A DNA stretch of 32,378 bases, taken from positions 1-32,378 of the forward strand of contig JAUWBH010000052.1 in assembly GCA_030605085.1 (NCBI GenBank), in the 5' to 3' direction. Position numbers and translations under genes: made by a program. Source of the DNA: Promethearchaeota archaeon (GTDB taxonomy: Archaea; Asgardarchaeota; Lokiarchaeia; Sigynarchaeales; SOKP01). Below, one piece after another: positions 31,778-32,378 of this stretch (the first letter of the stretch is position 1; each line of letters begins with the position of its first letter). The notes under the pieces are model-generated. The model did not search any database, was not told where the DNA came from, and worked only from the letters and a program-made list of their open reading frames with translations.

Positions 31778-32378
31778 TTAAGATTTAGCTCTATTTATAA
31801 TCGTTATGGTATCGAATAAATAAAGGTCACCAAAATCTTCAGGCATGCCCCAAACTTCTATTGAAAGCGTGGTTTTATCTAAATCTTTTTTAATTTCTAG
31901 GAGAACAAAATGGTACGCTTTTTGATTTTTGGCAATGAAATCAAAATCGTATAAATCGTATAATGGAGCGCCCGCACTACCAGATACAAAATATATAGGA
32001 TTTTTTAGATTTTTATAACAATAAAGTTCGGAATTGTCAAATTCTAAATGATCAAGATTAGTAATGGGATAAGATCTTTCGTAATGATGATTATGTCCCG
32101 CAAATATACAAGATATGTTATATTTTTCGAACAATGGTCTCCATTTTTCCCTATGATATGATTGAGATCTACTGTGTAATAACGGATGATGCATAAACGC
32201 GAAATTAAAAGAATTTTTTTGAGAGAATTGAAACAATGTTTCGTTCAGCCAATCTGTTTGATTATCATCGGCTATAGTATAAGAATTAGAATTAAGAATT
32301 ATAAAACCTATACCTCCATAGCTAAACGCATAATATCGATTATTTTCAGTACTAATCATTGGTAAGTTATCGTACATC
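31778..32378 (-). CDS. Metallophosphoesterase, purple-acid-phosphatase-like, C-terminal part
   Basis: The frame runs off the right edge, so the first metal-binding motifs are outside. Seen here are FAFMHHPLLHS (metal-ligand His), IFAGHNHHYERSYPI (GHxHxYER, diagnostic for purple acid phosphatases) and PIYFVSGSAGAPLYD, followed by C-terminal strands. The residue called Met at the edge is probably internal. Family members hydrolyse phosphomonoesters and many are secreted or membrane-bound. The N-terminal signal or Fn3-like domain cannot be checked. It lies over 350 bases upstream of the HNH gene and appears to be an independent unit. Confidence 0.85.
   Translation of the reverse strand, partial: MYDNLPMISTENNRYYAFSYGGIGFIILNSNSYTIADDNQTDWLNETLFQFSQKNSFNFAFMHHPLLHSRSQSYHREKWRPLFEKYNISCIFAGHNHHYERSYPITNLDHLEFDNSELYCYKNLKNPIYFVSGSAGAPLYDLYDFDFIAKNQKAYHFVLLEIKKDLDKTTLSIEVWGMPEDFGDLYLFDTITIINRAKS

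Overview
The window looks like chromosomal DNA from an Asgard-type archaeon (Promethearchaeota, Lokiarchaeia-like). It is strongly AT-rich. It encodes an Arf/Rab-like small GTPase with a longin-like N-terminus, a second longin-like protein, a broken member of an archaeal Zn-ribbon family, SCP2-like and START-like lipid-binding folds, archaeal-type glutamate dehydrogenases, an archaeal-type FMN glutamate synthase, and many small zinc-binding or coiled-coil proteins. The assignment rests on gene content only.

Layout. 1-300: 3' end of an IS200/IS605-type tnpB, GC-richer than its surroundings, with a possible omega RNA. 430-3300: longin-GTPase with a 16-heptad tail, a HAD hydrolase, a small coiled-coil protein and a frameshifted ORF. 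3308-5130: ornithine carbamoyltransferase with a small membrane protein, a divergent RING-like zinc protein and a probably frameshifted SCP2-like gene. 5236-5308: candidate C/D-box-like RNA. 5477-8554: START-like protein, longin-like protein and an ArsB/NhaD-type transporter. 8782-21510: a nitrogen-assimilation block made of a 3' remnant of a bacterial-type gdhA, two archaeal-type glutamate dehydrogenases, FMN glutamate synthase, a lone PEP-synthase-associated domain, a NuoE/NuoF-like pair, GMP synthase and glutamine synthetase. 21672-25794: small unknown genes, one gene broken by an in-frame TAA, a four-gene operon of unknown function and decayed coding DNA. 25941-29583: a heterodimeric ABC exporter. 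29810-31424: a copied scrap of the exporter next to a tandem-HNH protein. 31778-32378: the C-terminal part of a purple-acid-phosphatase-like metallophosphoesterase.

How the genes fit together. Glutamine synthetase, an Fe-S/FMN glutamate synthase without a recognisable GltD partner, and two glutamate dehydrogenases make both routes of ammonia assimilation. The NuoEF-like NAD(P)H-oxidising module could feed electrons to the glutamate synthase or to ferredoxin (inference). GMP synthase and ornithine carbamoyltransferase consume glutamine nitrogen or carbamoyl phosphate.

The window is rich in broken genes: the tnpB end, a TPR remnant behind the GTPase, frameshifts near 3185, 5015 and 15380, the gdhA remnant, the TAA-interrupted gene at 22613-22953, decayed frames near 25100 and the ABC scrap at 29810. 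Some could be assembly or homopolymer errors. The duplicated remnants and the in-frame TAA are harder to explain that way. No tRNA, rRNA or CRISPR array was seen.
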